Source: JAIWNK01 sp964453115 | GTDB lineage: Bacteria > Chloroflexota > Anaerolineae > Anaerolineales > Anaerolineaceae | DNA length: 64,000 bases | Direction: 5' to 3' | NCBI GenBank assembly: GCA_964453115.1 | Contig: CAYVRT010000016.1 | Span: 22,907 to 86,906 of the forward strand | Part shown: one piece after another, positions 32,001-41,226 of the stretch | Layout of the letters: every line of letters starts with the position of its first letter | Numbering within the stretch: position 1 is the stretch's first letter | Translations under genes and position numbers: made by a program | The notes under the pieces: generated by a model | The model's input: only the letters and a program-made list of their open reading frames with translations | Databases searched by the model: none | What the model was told of the DNA's origin: nothing

Positions 32001-33308
32001 ATGATAACAGAATTCACCGTCAGCAACTTTCGCTCCTTCTACCAACCTGTGACGCTCAGCCTGGTTACATCTCGCTTGCGAGACAAAGACGAGCTAGACA
32101 AAAATGCAATCGCAACCGCAGGCCGGGTCCGTCTGCTGCGCAGTGCTGCCATCTATGGCCCCAACGCCAGCGGCAAAAGCAACCTGATTCGTGCCATCCA
32201 ATTCATGCGCCGTTTTGTGTTAAACTCAGCGACTCGCTTGCAGGCCGGCGAAGAAACCGGCGTCGAGCGACACGCCCTGCGTAGCGAAGCCCAACAGCAA
32301 CCGGCCTCCTTTCAAATCATCTTCACCCTGGGCGAAAAGCGCTACCGTTACGGCTTTGAACTGGATGAGGAGAAAATTCAAAGCGAATGGCTCTATCACA
32401 CCAACCAACGCGAAGCACGCCTGTTTATTCGCGAAGGGCAAGAATTTGAGATTGCCGCCCCATTGCGTCGGCAGGCCCCGCGCTCATTACAAAGCCAGAC
32501 TCGCAGCAATGCTCTGTTCCTCTCCGTTCTGGCCCAATACAATAGCGAACTGGCTCAAACCCTGCTGGATTGGTTTCGCAATCGTCTGCACACCATCTCC
32601 GGGCTCAGTGATGCCGGGTATGACAGCTACACAATGAAACGCTTTCAGGAAGAAGAGAGCTTTCGACAACGTGTCGTTGAACTTGTCCGCCTGGCAGATA
32701 CTGGCATCACCGGGCTAACGGCCAGGACCATTTCGCTTGATTCGCCTGAATTCCCCTCCACGCTGCGAGATCTTGCACGTAACCTGATCCAAGAAAAGAA
32801 AATCCCCGAAAGCGAACTGGCTCTACAACGCATGGAAGCTGCCCACACCTTCTATACAGCAGATTTACCTCAGGGCGAAGCGCGCCTTGATATGGAAGAA
32901 GAATCGGAAGGAACGCAAAAGTTTGTTGCCCTGCTCGGGCCTCTATTACAGGCCCTGGAAAATGGTTCTACCCTGGCTGTGGATGAACTTGATGCACGCC
33001 TGCACCCGCAACTGACCCGCGAATTGGTGCGGCTTTTCAACTCGCGCGAAGGCAACCCTCATCAGGCACAACTGATCTTTGCCACCCACGACGTTGGATT
33101 GTTGAGCGAATGCATGTTACGCCGTGACCAAATCTGGTTCACCGAAAAAGACCGCTTCGGCGCCACGCAACTCTATTCCCTGGCCGAGTTCAGTGAACGA
33201 AACGATGCATCGTATCTCAAGAATTACCTGGCCGGGCGCTACAGCGCCATCCCTCACCTGAATGCGCTACGCCCCTACCTGGAGGATCAATTGAGCCATG
33301 GTGCGTAA
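32001..33308 (+). CDS. AAA family ATPase, RloA/AbiLi-like
   Basis: The 435-residue ATPase has FTVSNFRSFYQPVTLSL, then Walker A AIYGPNASGKSNLIRAIQF (Gly53 onward), ABC-type signature region EEESEGTQKF, and Walker B LAVDELDARLHP. A C-terminal switch QLIFATHDVGLL is also present. This is the SMC/OLD-like COG1106 family. It pairs with RloB-type nucleases in the AbiL phage-defence system. Here the ATG of the partner overlaps its stop by 11 bases. Defence association is from known families; activity is doubtful because the partner is truncated. Confidence 0.88.
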   Translation: MITEFTVSNFRSFYQPVTLSLVTSRLRDKDELDKNAIATAGRVRLLRSAAIYGPNASGKSNLIRAIQFMRRFVLNSATRLQAGEETGVERHALRSEAQQQPASFQIIFTLGEKRYRYGFELDEEKIQSEWLYHTNQREARLFIREGQEFEIAAPLRRQAPRSLQSQTRSNALFLSVLAQYNSELAQTLLDWFRNRLHTISGLSDAGYDSYTMKRFQEEESFRQRVVELVRLADTGITGLTARTISLDSPEFPSTLRDLARNLIQEKKIPESELALQRMEAAHTFYTADLPQGEARLDMEEESEGTQKFVALLGPLLQALENGSTLAVDELDARLHPQLTRELVRLFNSREGNPHQAQLIFATHDVGLLSECMLRRDQIWFTEKDRFGATQLYSLAEFSERNDASYLKNYLAGRYSAIPHLNALRPYLEDQLSHGA

Positions 33309-33456
33309 AAACCAATTTCCCGATAAGGGTAAACCGCAGCAATCTCGCCGAGTGGCAGAGCGCAAGATCAAACCACATCTGTTAATTCTGTGTGGCGGTG
33401 AACAAACCGAACGCAATTACTTCCAACTAGTAGAGCGCCTGAACGAGTTGCAATAA
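33298..33456 (+). pseudogene. Truncated RloB/AbiLii-like nuclease remnant
   Basis: A 52-codon frame starts at the ATG at 33298, overlapping the AAA ATPase by 11 bases. It reads MVRKNQFPDKGKPQQS, then KPHLLILCGGEQTERNYF, the recognisable start of RloB proteins (ILxxCEGExTExNYF). RloB is normally about 200 residues with later acidic nuclease residues. Here a TAA follows after LNELQ, and no matching continuation appears in the 120 bases before the next promoter and gene. A deletion is more likely than a point mutation. Confidence 0.7.
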
Positions 33457-33515
33457 CAATTGGGGTTTTCATTAAGGTTGACTGTTTTAAGGCGACAATC
33501 CTCACAGCCCTGAAT

Positions 33516-33544
33516 TTGACGCGCGCCCCCGACTGGACTATACT
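33516..33544 (+). promoter_or_regulatory. Promoter of the aldehyde dehydrogenase/CoA-transferase operon
   Basis: TTGACG (33516-33521), a 17-base spacer and TATACT (33539-33544), about 35 bases before the ATG at 33580. A strong caggaggt ribosome site lies between them. Confidence 0.75.
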
Positions 33545-33579
33545 TAAGCCATCCCCAAAACCTACAGGAGGTTTCGCAC

Positions 33580-35166
33580 ATGTCTGCGGATGGTACGTTC
33601 AAGCTGACCTATTCAACCATGTTTCAGCCGCCAGAAGAGCTGCACACCCGTTTCGATCAGGCGTTGCGTGAAGTAAGCGCCCGGCTGGGCAAAGAACATG
33701 CCATGATCATTGATGGGGAGGAACGTTACGCTCCCGAAAAATTTGAGAATCGCTCCCCCACCAACACCGAGCAGGTGTTGGGCATTTTCCAAAAGGGCAA
33801 CGCTCAAGATGCCGCCGATGCGCTCGCCGCCGCCCGGCGCGCCTTCCCCATCTGGAGCCACACCCCCTGGCAGGAGCGGGTTGCTTTGCTGCGCAAAGCA
33901 GCCGAGATTATGGATCGGCGCACCTTTGAAATGGGCGTGATTGTTGGCATGGAAGTTGGCAAGAACCGCATGGAAGCACTGGGCGACATTGCCGAAACCG
34001 CCGACCTGATCCGTTATGCCTGCGACCGCATGGAGGCCAGCCAGGGCTTTGTGGCCGAAATGGGCCGCGACCCGCTCACCGGCTACAGTTCAACCAACAC
34101 CTCTTTCCTGCGCCCCTATGGTGTTTGGGTGGTCATCAGTCCGTTCAACTTCCCCGGGGCGCTGACCGGTGGACCCATTGGCGCAGCGCTCGTCACCGGT
34201 AATAGTGTGGTGATGAAACCCGCAACCGATACGCCCTGGACGGCACGCCTGATTGCCGAATGCCTGCGCGAGGCCGGCCTGCCCGATGGCAGCTTCAACT
34301 ACATCACCGGCCCTGGCTCGACCCTTGGCCAGGCACTGATCGAAAGCCCGGAAGTGGATGGCATCACCTTCACCGGCTCGTATGATGTTGGCATGAAAAT
34401 CTACCGCGACTTCGCCGCCGGGCGCTGGGTGCGCCCAACCATCCTGGAATTGGGCGGCAAAAACCCGGTCCTCGTCACCCGTCACGCCGACCTGGAAGCT
34501 GCCGCTCTCGGCATCATCCGCTCTGCCTTTGGCCTGCAAGGCCAAAAATGCTCAGCCTGCTCGCGCATCCTGATTGAAGAAGCAATCTACCAAGCACTGA
34601 CTGCGCGCCTGGTGGAATTGACCGAAAAACTGGTCATTGGCGACCCCAGTGAACGCAACGTCTACCTTGGGCCGGTTGTCAACAAAAGCGGTTACCGCGA
34701 CTATCAAGCCTTTTGTAGCGAATTGAGCAAGGCCGGGCGGGTTCTGACTGGCGGACAGACCCTCACCGATGCGCCATTCAACAAAGGCTATTTCGCCGCT
34801 CCAACCCTGGTTGCCGACCTGCCCTACGAACACCCGCTCTGGCAGCAGGAAATGTTCCTGCCCATCAGCACGATTGGCAAAATTGGCAGCCTGGAAGAAG
34901 GCCTACAAATTGCCAACAGCGTTGCCTACGGGCTAACGGCCGGTGTGTATGGCAACGAGGAAGAAGTTGCCCGCTTCTTCGACCAAATTGAGGCCGGTGT
35001 TACCTATGCCAATCGCCCTCAGGGCGCAACCACCGGTGCATGGCCGGGCTTCCAACCCTTTGGCGGATGGAAAGGTTCCGGCTCAAGCGGCAAAAACGCT
35101 GGCGGCCTGCACTACCTGCAACTATACATGCATGAACAAATTCGCACCCATGTGCGCAAAGCCTGA
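33580..35166 (+). CDS. Aldehyde dehydrogenase, 1-pyrroline-5-carboxylate dehydrogenase-like
   Basis: The 528-residue enzyme has the ALDH layout: WVVISPFNFPGAL, KPATDTPWTA, FTGSYDVGMKIY, the catalytic Glu in LELGGKNPVLV and nucleophile in FGLQGQKCSACSR. The GQKCSACSR block is typical of RocA/PutA-type P5C dehydrogenases, which oxidise glutamate semialdehyde to glutamate. A related semialdehyde is possible. It leads a five-gene operon with a CoA-transferase pair, suggesting oxidation of a semialdehyde followed by CoA activation of a product acid. Confidence 0.9.
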   Translation: MSADGTFKLTYSTMFQPPEELHTRFDQALREVSARLGKEHAMIIDGEERYAPEKFENRSPTNTEQVLGIFQKGNAQDAADALAAARRAFPIWSHTPWQERVALLRKAAEIMDRRTFEMGVIVGMEVGKNRMEALGDIAETADLIRYACDRMEASQGFVAEMGRDPLTGYSSTNTSFLRPYGVWVVISPFNFPGALTGGPIGAALVTGNSVVMKPATDTPWTARLIAECLREAGLPDGSFNYITGPGSTLGQALIESPEVDGITFTGSYDVGMKIYRDFAAGRWVRPTILELGGKNPVLVTRHADLEAAALGIIRSAFGLQGQKCSACSRILIEEAIYQALTARLVELTEKLVIGDPSERNVYLGPVVNKSGYRDYQAFCSELSKAGRVLTGGQTLTDAPFNKGYFAAPTLVADLPYEHPLWQQEMFLPISTIGKIGSLEEGLQIANSVAYGLTAGVYGNEEEVARFFDQIEAGVTYANRPQGATTGAWPGFQPFGGWKGSGSSGKNAGGLHYLQLYMHEQIRTHVRKA

Positions 35167-35183
35167 TACTGAAGGAACACCCC

Positions 35184-36086
35184 ATGACCAAACTTTGTTC
35201 TCTACAAGAAGCCATTGCCCGCCTGGTGCAGGATGGTGACTGCATCTATGCGGCCGGCTTCACCCACCTCATCCCCTTTGCAGCCGGGCATGAAATCATC
35301 CGCCAGGGGCGCAAAAATCTGACGCTGGCACGTGCCACCCCCGACCTGATCTACGACCAAATGGTGGCTGCCGGCTGCGCTAGCAAAGTCATCTATTCCT
35401 ATATGGGCAACCCCGGCGTTGGCTCACTGCGCATCCTGCGCGCCGCCACCGAATCGGGGCAGGTGCAAATTGAGGAATATTCACACTTCGGCATGATTTC
35501 GCGCCTTCAGGCTGGAGCAAGCGGCATCCCCTTCATCCCCATGAATCAAACCGCTGCCACCGACCTGGAACAGGCCAACCCTCAATATCGCCGTGTGCAG
35601 GACCCCTATTCGGGCCGTGAGGTTGTTGTCGTCCCGGCCCTGCACCCGGATGTTGCCATCGTCCACGTCCAGCGCGCCGATGCCAACGGCAACGCCCACA
35701 TTTGGGGCATCCTCGGCGAGCAAAAAGAAGTGGCCTTCGCTGCCAAACATGTCATCCTCACCGCCGAGGAAATCGTTGCCGAAGAAGTCATTCGCTCGGA
35801 CCCCAACCGCACGCTCATTCCGGGCTTCATCGTGGATGCCGTTTGCCACGTACCTTATTGCGCTCACCCCTCCTACACACAGGGCTATTATGACCGTGAC
35901 AACAGCTTCTACCTGGAGTGGGATAAAATCAGCGAATCGCCTGAGGCCGTCAAGGCCTGGCTGGATGAATGGGTCTATGGCGTGCGCGACAGCCTGGAAT
36001 ACTGGCAAAAACTGGGCAACGAAACGCACCAACGCCTGGCTGTCAAGCCGCGCTATGCTGCACCGGTCAACTATGGAGAATATTGA
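35184..36086 (+). CDS. CoA-transferase subunit A (glutaconate CoA-transferase-like)
   Basis: The 300-residue protein matches family I CoA-transferase alpha subunits: DGDCIYAAGFTHLIPFAAGHEIIRQG, then SRLQAGASGIPFIPMN, VPALHPDVAIVHVQRAD and GNAHIWG. Closest in style is GctA/IpdA. The start follows gaaggaacacc, 17 bases after the ALDH stop. It needs subunit B, which is adjacent. Confidence 0.9.
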   Translation: MTKLCSLQEAIARLVQDGDCIYAAGFTHLIPFAAGHEIIRQGRKNLTLARATPDLIYDQMVAAGCASKVIYSYMGNPGVGSLRILRAATESGQVQIEEYSHFGMISRLQAGASGIPFIPMNQTAATDLEQANPQYRRVQDPYSGREVVVVPALHPDVAIVHVQRADANGNAHIWGILGEQKEVAFAAKHVILTAEEIVAEEVIRSDPNRTLIPGFIVDAVCHVPYCAHPSYTQGYYDRDNSFYLEWDKISESPEAVKAWLDEWVYGVRDSLEYWQKLGNETHQRLAVKPRYAAPVNYGEY

Positions 36087-36088
36087 GA

Positions 36089-36847
36089 ATGGACTACACC
36101 GCTTCTGAATTGATGACCGTCCATGCCGCCCGCCTGCTGCGGGATGGCGACGTGGTTTTTGTTGGCGTTGGTCTGCCCAACCTGGCCTGTAACCTGGCCT
36201 TGCGCACCCATGCACCCAACCTGTTGATGATCTACGAAGCCGGGGTAATTGGCGCCCGTCCAGCGCGCCTGCCGCTCTCGATTGGAGACCCCACCCTGGT
36301 GAGCGGCGCGCTGGCTGTGTGCAGCATGTACGACATCTTCACCCTCTACTTGCAACGCGGCAATGTGGATGTTGGCTTTTTGGGCGGCGCACAAATTGAC
36401 CGCTTCGGCAATATCAATGCCACCGTGATTGGCGATTATGCCCACCCCAAAGTGCGGCTGCCCGGCTCGGGCGGCTCGATGGAAATCTCTGGCTGGGCCA
36501 ATCGCTGCTACATCATGACACCGCACCAAAAACGGCGCTTCCCCGAAAAGGTGGATTTTCGCACCTCGGCTGGTTTCCTGGGTGGGCGCGCCGAGCGCCA
36601 GGCCACTGGTGTGCGCGGCGGCGGCCCGCAGGTTGTTGTCACCAATTTGGGCCTGATGGAGCCAGATGAAAACGGCGAATTAACCCTCACCGCCCTGCAC
36701 CCGGGTGCAACCCCCGAGGAAGCACAAGCCAACACCGGCTGGGCGCTCAAAGTTTCGCCCAACCTGCGCACCACAGACCCCATCCGCGAGGACGAGTTAC
36801 GCATCCTGCGCAGCCTCGACCCGCAAGGCATTTACCTGAAAGGCTAG
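36089..36847 (+). CDS. CoA-transferase subunit B (glutaconate CoA-transferase-like)
   Basis: The 252-residue beta subunit starts at the ATG at 36089, just after the subunit A stop. It has GDVVFVGVGLPNLACNLA, the likely catalytic Glu in MIYEAGVIGARP, and DVGFLGGAQIDRFGNINAT with LPGSGGSMEIS. This matches GctB/IpdB. Together with subunit A it would move CoA between acids. The acid is unknown; glutaconate-type or related dicarboxylic acids are the family norm. Confidence 0.9.
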   Translation: MDYTASELMTVHAARLLRDGDVVFVGVGLPNLACNLALRTHAPNLLMIYEAGVIGARPARLPLSIGDPTLVSGALAVCSMYDIFTLYLQRGNVDVGFLGGAQIDRFGNINATVIGDYAHPKVRLPGSGGSMEISGWANRCYIMTPHQKRRFPEKVDFRTSAGFLGGRAERQATGVRGGGPQVVVTNLGLMEPDENGELTLTALHPGATPEEAQANTGWALKVSPNLRTTDPIREDELRILRSLDPQGIYLKG

Positions 36848-36852
36848 AAGCC

Positions 36853-37878
36853 GTGAGCGAAGCGACGCCGGTCGAAGTCGTGTTTACCCGGGCCTTTCCT
36901 GCTGCTGCCATGGAAGATTTGCAGCGCATTTCACCACGCCTGCACTTCAACATCTTTGCCCCCCGTCGCTCCGAAGATATTCCCGCTGAGGTCTGGGCGC
37001 GCGCCCAGGTGCTGTATACAGACCGCATCCTGCCCACGCCCGCCCAGGCCCCCAGCCTGGAATGGATTCAGTTTCACTACGCAGGGATTGATTTTGCCGC
37101 CGATGCACCCATCCTCCACAAACCAGGCCTACAGGCCACCACGCTCAGCGGTGCCGCCGCTCCGCAGGTGGCCGAACACTGCCTGACGATGATGCTGGCC
37201 CTTGGGCATCACCTGCCCGACCTGTTTCGCTTGCAAAGCAAGGCCGAATGGCCGGCAGAGCGCTGGGAACGGCTCGTCCCACGCGAGTTGCGCGGCAGCA
37301 CCGTTGCCCTGATTGGCTATGGCAGCATTGGGCGCGAACTGGCCCGCCTGCTGCTGCCGCTGGGCGTCACCATCCTGGCCGTCAAGCGCAACGCCATGCA
37401 GCCGCAGGATGGCGGCTACAATTTACCCGGCCTGGGTGACCCGCAAGGCGACTACTTCACCCGTCTCTACCCGATTGAGGCACTCAAATCGGTGCTCAAA
37501 CTCAGCGATTTCATCGTCCTCAGCCTGCCGCTTAGCCCGGTCACGCGTGGCCTGCTCAACCACGAAATGCTGGAAGCCATCAAACCCGGTGCGTTTCTCA
37601 TTGATGTTGGGCGAGGCGGGGTTTTGGAACCGGCTGCCCTGCTCAACGCGCTGCAAGAAAAACGCCTGGCTGCGGCGGCACTGGATGTCTTCGGTGAAGA
37701 GCCACTACCTGCCAATAGCCCGTTTTGGAAACAACCCAATTTGCTCATCTCTCCGCACATTGCCGGAATCAGTTCACACTACGATGGGCGCGCTGCACAA
37801 TTGTTTGCTGAAAATCTAAAACACTTTCTCGATGGTGACCCGCTCTTCAATGTCTATGACCCACAACGCGGCTACTAA
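36853..37878 (+). CDS. D-2-hydroxyacid dehydrogenase family protein
   Basis: The 341-residue protein starts at a GTG at 36853 after gaag. It has the catalytic Arg in DVGRGGVLE, Glu in DVFGEEPLP and His in ISPHIAGISS. The NAD fold is LIGYGSIGRELARLL. The substrate-side half has EWIQFHYAGIDFAADAP. It likely reduces or oxidises a 2-hydroxy/2-oxo acid of the pathway. Its end overlaps the HAD gene by about 23 bases. Confidence 0.9.
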   Translation: MSEATPVEVVFTRAFPAAAMEDLQRISPRLHFNIFAPRRSEDIPAEVWARAQVLYTDRILPTPAQAPSLEWIQFHYAGIDFAADAPILHKPGLQATTLSGAAAPQVAEHCLTMMLALGHHLPDLFRLQSKAEWPAERWERLVPRELRGSTVALIGYGSIGRELARLLLPLGVTILAVKRNAMQPQDGGYNLPGLGDPQGDYFTRLYPIEALKSVLKLSDFIVLSLPLSPVTRGLLNHEMLEAIKPGAFLIDVGRGGVLEPAALLNALQEKRLAAAALDVFGEEPLPANSPFWKQPNLLISPHIAGISSHYDGRAAQLFAENLKHFLDGDPLFNVYDPQRGY

Positions 37879-38617
37879 TTCCCGTCCTTTTGATGTTCTG
37901 CTCTTCGACCTGGGCAGCACGCTGATTTACTTTGCCGATTCGTGGAATGAACGGATGGAATGCGCCCGGCATGCCCTGGCCGATGCCCTGCCTGAACTTC
38001 CCCGGGCTGAATTGATCGCACACTTCAAAGCCCAACAGGCCAGCAATTACGCCCGCCGCGACCGCGACCTGGTTGAAACCCCGGCTGAACAAATTTTGAA
38101 CCGGGTGCTGGAAGAAATGACCTGCCCCTTGCCCGCCAGGCGGCAACGGCAAGCGTTGGATGCCTTCTACGCCGTCATGCAGCAATCCTGGTTGCCCGAG
38201 TTGGATGCCCTGCCCACCCTGCAAACCCTGCTTGCTGAGGGCTATCGCCTGGGGCTGCTCTCCAATGCTGGCGACACGCCAGATGTTAACATGCTGCTGC
38301 GCAAGGCGCACCTGACGGAATGCTTTGAACGCATTTGGGTCTCTGCCGACATTGGCTATCGCAAGCCACACCGCCGCAGTTTCGAGCCAGCCCTGAAGCA
38401 TTTTGACCTGCCAGCTGCCCGCATGGCAATGATTGGCGACCTGCTCGGAGCCGACATCCTGGGCGCGCACAATGCTGGCATGAGCGGCATCTGGATCACT
38501 CGCCGCGCAGCCAATGCCGAAAACGAACGCGACCGAGAGCAAATTGTGCCAGAAGCCAGCATTGCCACCCTGGCAGAATTGCCTGAGCTGCTGCGCCATT
38601 GGCCGGATAAAAAATAA
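37856..38617 (+). CDS. HAD-superfamily hydrolase
   Basis: The 253-residue protein (ATG 37856; an in-frame start at 37832 is also possible) has motif I VLLFDLGSTLIYF. The nucleophile Asp is present, but the second Asp of DxD is Gly. Motif II is LGLLSNAGDTP, and motif III and IV regions are RKPHRRSFEPAL and MIGDLLGADILGAHNAGM. Loss of the acid/base Asp is seen in some HAD proteins that are not ordinary phosphatases. It is last in the operon. Confidence 0.85.
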   Translation: MTHNAATNSRPFDVLLFDLGSTLIYFADSWNERMECARHALADALPELPRAELIAHFKAQQASNYARRDRDLVETPAEQILNRVLEEMTCPLPARRQRQALDAFYAVMQQSWLPELDALPTLQTLLAEGYRLGLLSNAGDTPDVNMLLRKAHLTECFERIWVSADIGYRKPHRRSFEPALKHFDLPAARMAMIGDLLGADILGAHNAGMSGIWITRRAANAENERDREQIVPEASIATLAELPELLRHWPDKK

Positions 38618-38650
38618 ACGCTGCGGGCAAGCCATGGCCGGCCCGCAGCG
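38607..38650 (-). terminator. Terminator of the NBR1-domain lipoprotein gene
   Basis: CGCTGCGGGC (minus, 38650-38641) pairs with GCCCGCAGCG (38628-38619) around a 12-base loop and is followed by TTTATTTTTTAT. It also lies just after the HAD stop on the plus strand, where the poly-T side is missing. Confidence 0.8.
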
Positions 38651-38662
38651 ACACCTCTGCTC

Positions 38663-39637
38663 TTATGGGTTGCAGGTGATGGTGAAATTGGCCTTATCAA
38701 AATATTGGTGATTGGGCGTGTCAATGTAAATGCGGTTCCAGCCGCTGTAATTGGTACCCGCCCCACCCAGTGACCAGGTGCGCGTCACCGTCTGGCTGCC
38801 TGCGGCCGTGAAGGTGATGCTCTCAACCGGGCTGCTTGAACCATCGCTGCGCTCCCAGTGATAGGTGATTGTGCCAGGGCCATTGACCGTAATTTGGCCG
38901 CTGAAGGTAATGGTCACCGGGCAAGCACCGGTATGGTTGGCCGGGCTAACGCTCATTGGCACCGAAACTACAGCAAAGGGGGCGGTCGTCACCCCAACAA
39001 CCACCTTGACCCAAAACGCATTGCCCGCATCCCCCACCCCAAAGCGTTGGCCGGTTGCATTCTCCAGTTTCCAAAAGCCCTGATAGGTGTTATTGGTGGC
39101 TGGCGCCTTGAGTGTCACCGAAAGGTCAATTGTTTCGCCTGGGTTAACATTCTGCGGCAGAGCTGCGCTGGCTGGGCCTTCCATTGCGTTCCCGCTATCG
39201 AACACCACCTTATAGCTCGTCGTCCACGAACAGGAACCGGTATTCTTCAATCGCCAGGTCTTAACAAAGCTGGCACCGGGGGCGAACATCGTCCCATCGG
39301 GAATGGTCACATCGCTGACAAAGCCTGCCCGGTCGCACGGCACAACCGTTGCCGTAGGTGGCACGGCGGTAGGTGGCACAGCAGTCGGCGGCACAGCCGT
39401 GGGGGGCGGCGGCAAGGTCGGCAGTTGCGCTGTTGGCTGCGGTGGCTGGGTGGGTGGCAATTGTGCCTGCTGCGTCAGGCGGGCCTGCTCATCCACAATT
39501 GCCTGGACTGTCTGCGCCATCTGTGTGGCGGGCAGGTTTGCGGCTGGCGTGGGGGTCTGACGGGTGGGTAAATTACAGGCGCTCAGCGCCAAACTGAACA
39601 ACACCAAAATAAGAAACACTCGAAAAAGCGATTTCAT
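38663..39637 (-). CDS. Lipoprotein with NBR1-type Ig-like domain
   Basis: The 324-residue lipoprotein has a signal peptide with lipobox ALSAC. A linker of repeats (PPTAVPPTAVPPTA) follows, then an Ig-like domain of the NBR1/ILRUN four-tryptophan type (about 105-215). Its landmarks are GTMFAPGASFVKTWRLKNTG, CSWTTSYK, and FWKLENATG. A second beta domain with PKD-like WERSDGSSSP occupies about 225-320. Such domains are frequent in Chloroflexota surface proteins. A carbohydrate or protein-binding role is inferred. Confidence 0.85.
   Translation of the reverse strand: MKSLFRVFLILVLFSLALSACNLPTRQTPTPAANLPATQMAQTVQAIVDEQARLTQQAQLPPTQPPQPTAQLPTLPPPPTAVPPTAVPPTAVPPTATVVPCDRAGFVSDVTIPDGTMFAPGASFVKTWRLKNTGSCSWTTSYKVVFDSGNAMEGPASAALPQNVNPGETIDLSVTLKAPATNNTYQGFWKLENATGQRFGVGDAGNAFWVKVVVGVTTAPFAVVSVPMSVSPANHTGACPVTITFSGQITVNGPGTITYHWERSDGSSSPVESITFTAAGSQTVTRTWSLGGAGTNYSGWNRIYIDTPNHQYFDKANFTITCNP
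39351..39410 (-). repeat. Four 15-bp tandem repeats encoding the PPTAV linker
   Basis: Units at 39351, 39366, 39381 and 39396 share the gccgtaggtggcacg pattern (plus strand) with decay in the last unit. They encode PPTAV repeats in the lipoprotein linker. Slippage of such arrays can vary linker length. Confidence 0.75.
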
Positions 39638-39772
39638 CGAATCATCTCCTCGAGCAAATTATAACCATAAAGCTCAACTTTTCAAAGTCTCTCGTTCCAT
39701 CACAAAGCAAAGATTGTCAAACCCAAAACGCTTATCTGCCTTTCAGTAAATGGATGGTTGAAAACGCCGTCC

Positions 39773-41143
39773 CTACGGCCACTGATACCAGGCAGCCGCC
39801 TCCTTGACATGATGTTCCTGCATCATCGCATCCACCGCCGCAAGGGTTGCATCCAAATCCAGGGTGCCGTTCAGATAATCGGTCAAAATTTGCCAGTAGA
39901 TGGCCTGCGCCTCGGTCGGCAAAATGCCGCCATGCTGATCCAGTACCAGACGGCTTGGGTGTGTGCTGACATAGGTCTGAAACTCGCGGCGAATGGGGTC
40001 AGGGAAGACTTGCGGGTCCACATCGGTGCGGGCAATCAGCCCGCCCTGAATCACATCCGTCGCCACCTGAAGTTCAGGGGAAGCAACGGTGCGCAACCAC
40101 TTCTCGGCAGCTTGCGGGTTGGGGGCACCAACCGTCAGGCCAAATGAATCGGGGTGGAACAGGACTGTTGCATCGGAGCGTCCGGGGAAAATGACCGCCC
40201 CAAAATGGATGCCTGGCTGCCAGCCAGAGCCTTTGGTGAAGGCGCCAATTGCCCAGGTGCCCATGATGACCATTGCTGCCTGACGCGTGCCAACCAGACC
40301 AACCGATTGATCCCAGGTATATAACCCATGATCGGGATGGATGAAAGGCCGCAGTGTGGCAAAGTTTTGCAGCGCCTGACGGTACACCCCATCTTTCGTC
40401 ACATCAATCTCGCCCTTATAGAGGCGCACATAATGGCCGGGGCCGCCAACTTGCAACAAAATACTATCAAAGATAAAGGCCGTTGCCCAGGGATCCTGCG
40501 AACCAAGCGCCAGGCAACTCATTTCGGGGTGCTTTTCGGCCAGGGTGCGGCAAGTTGTCAACAATTCTGCGTAGGTCTCGGGCGGGTCCATGCCGAGCTC
40601 GTTGAAGATGGGAATGTTGTAATATAAGATATTTTGAATGTGCATATCGAGCGGGATGGCATATGGACGGCCATTGACGGTCATTGTGTTTGCCAAAGGT
40701 TGCGGAATGACAGAAGCATAATCAAGCGTTGCCCATAGATCATCCAGGGGCTGCAAAGCGCCCGAATCAACATAGGCCTTCAGTTCGGCCCCTCCCAGGG
40801 TTTGAAAGGTGTCGGGCGGGTTGCCAGCGGCCAGGCGGGCCTGCAAAACGGAGCGCAAATTGGTGCCACCGCCACCCTTTACCTGATTTTGCACCACCAC
40901 CACACTCGGGTAGCGACTACGAAAAACGCGAAACATGGCTTCAGCTGCTTCAGCTTCTCCTGGCGCAGTCCACCAGTGAAAAACCTCCAATTGTTCCTGA
41001 CCAGCAGCCAACGTTGATGTTGGCATGATCTGCAAAGTTGGCAACAGCGTTGGCTGTTGCGGGGTGGGGGTTGGCTGGCAGGCCGAGAAAACCATCACCA
41101 ACACCAACCAGCTCAAAATAACCAGTCCTGCTTTTTTCCTCAT
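39773..41143 (-). CDS. Extracellular solute-binding lipoprotein (sugar-type, family 1)
   Basis: The 456-residue protein starts at the ATG at 41143 (ggggag before it). It has a lipobox VFSAC and a PTPTPQQPT linker. The body is a sugar-type binding protein: EVFHWWTAPGEAEA, GNPPDTFQTLGGAELKAYVDSGAL, IPLDMHIQNILYYN, and AAMVIMGTWAIGAF. It belongs to the UgpB/MalE-like class. No permease or ATPase gene lies nearby, so the transport partners are elsewhere or the protein has another role. Confidence 0.88.
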   Translation of the reverse strand: MRKKAGLVILSWLVLVMVFSACQPTPTPQQPTLLPTLQIMPTSTLAAGQEQLEVFHWWTAPGEAEAAEAMFRVFRSRYPSVVVVQNQVKGGGGTNLRSVLQARLAAGNPPDTFQTLGGAELKAYVDSGALQPLDDLWATLDYASVIPQPLANTMTVNGRPYAIPLDMHIQNILYYNIPIFNELGMDPPETYAELLTTCRTLAEKHPEMSCLALGSQDPWATAFIFDSILLQVGGPGHYVRLYKGEIDVTKDGVYRQALQNFATLRPFIHPDHGLYTWDQSVGLVGTRQAAMVIMGTWAIGAFTKGSGWQPGIHFGAVIFPGRSDATVLFHPDSFGLTVGAPNPQAAEKWLRTVASPELQVATDVIQGGLIARTDVDPQVFPDPIRREFQTYVSTHPSRLVLDQHGGILPTEAQAIYWQILTDYLNGTLDLDATLAAVDAMMQEHHVKEAAAWYQWP

Positions 41144-41156
41144 GATCAACGCTCCC

Positions 41157-41186
41157 CAAAAAGAAAATGGACATCCGAAGATGTCC
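41157..41186 (-). terminator. UUCG-loop intrinsic terminator after the PHP gene
   Basis: GGACATC-TTCG-GATGTCC (minus, 41186-41169) is followed by ATTTTCTTTTT. The stable UUCG loop and the T-tract make a strong terminator after the PHP gene, just before the start of the solute-binding gene. Confidence 0.85.
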
Positions 41187-41226
41187 TCTTATTGTACAAC
41201 AGTTTGGGAAGGCAGATGAAAAAAAA

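Noticed and set aside
33457..33515. Frameshifted continuation of RloB
   Set aside because: No frame downstream of the stop shows nuclease motifs before the next promoter, so a deletion is preferred over a frameshift.
39351..39410. Repeat array as a mobile or regulatory element
   Set aside because: The 15-base units stay in frame and simply encode the PPTAV linker of the lipoprotein.
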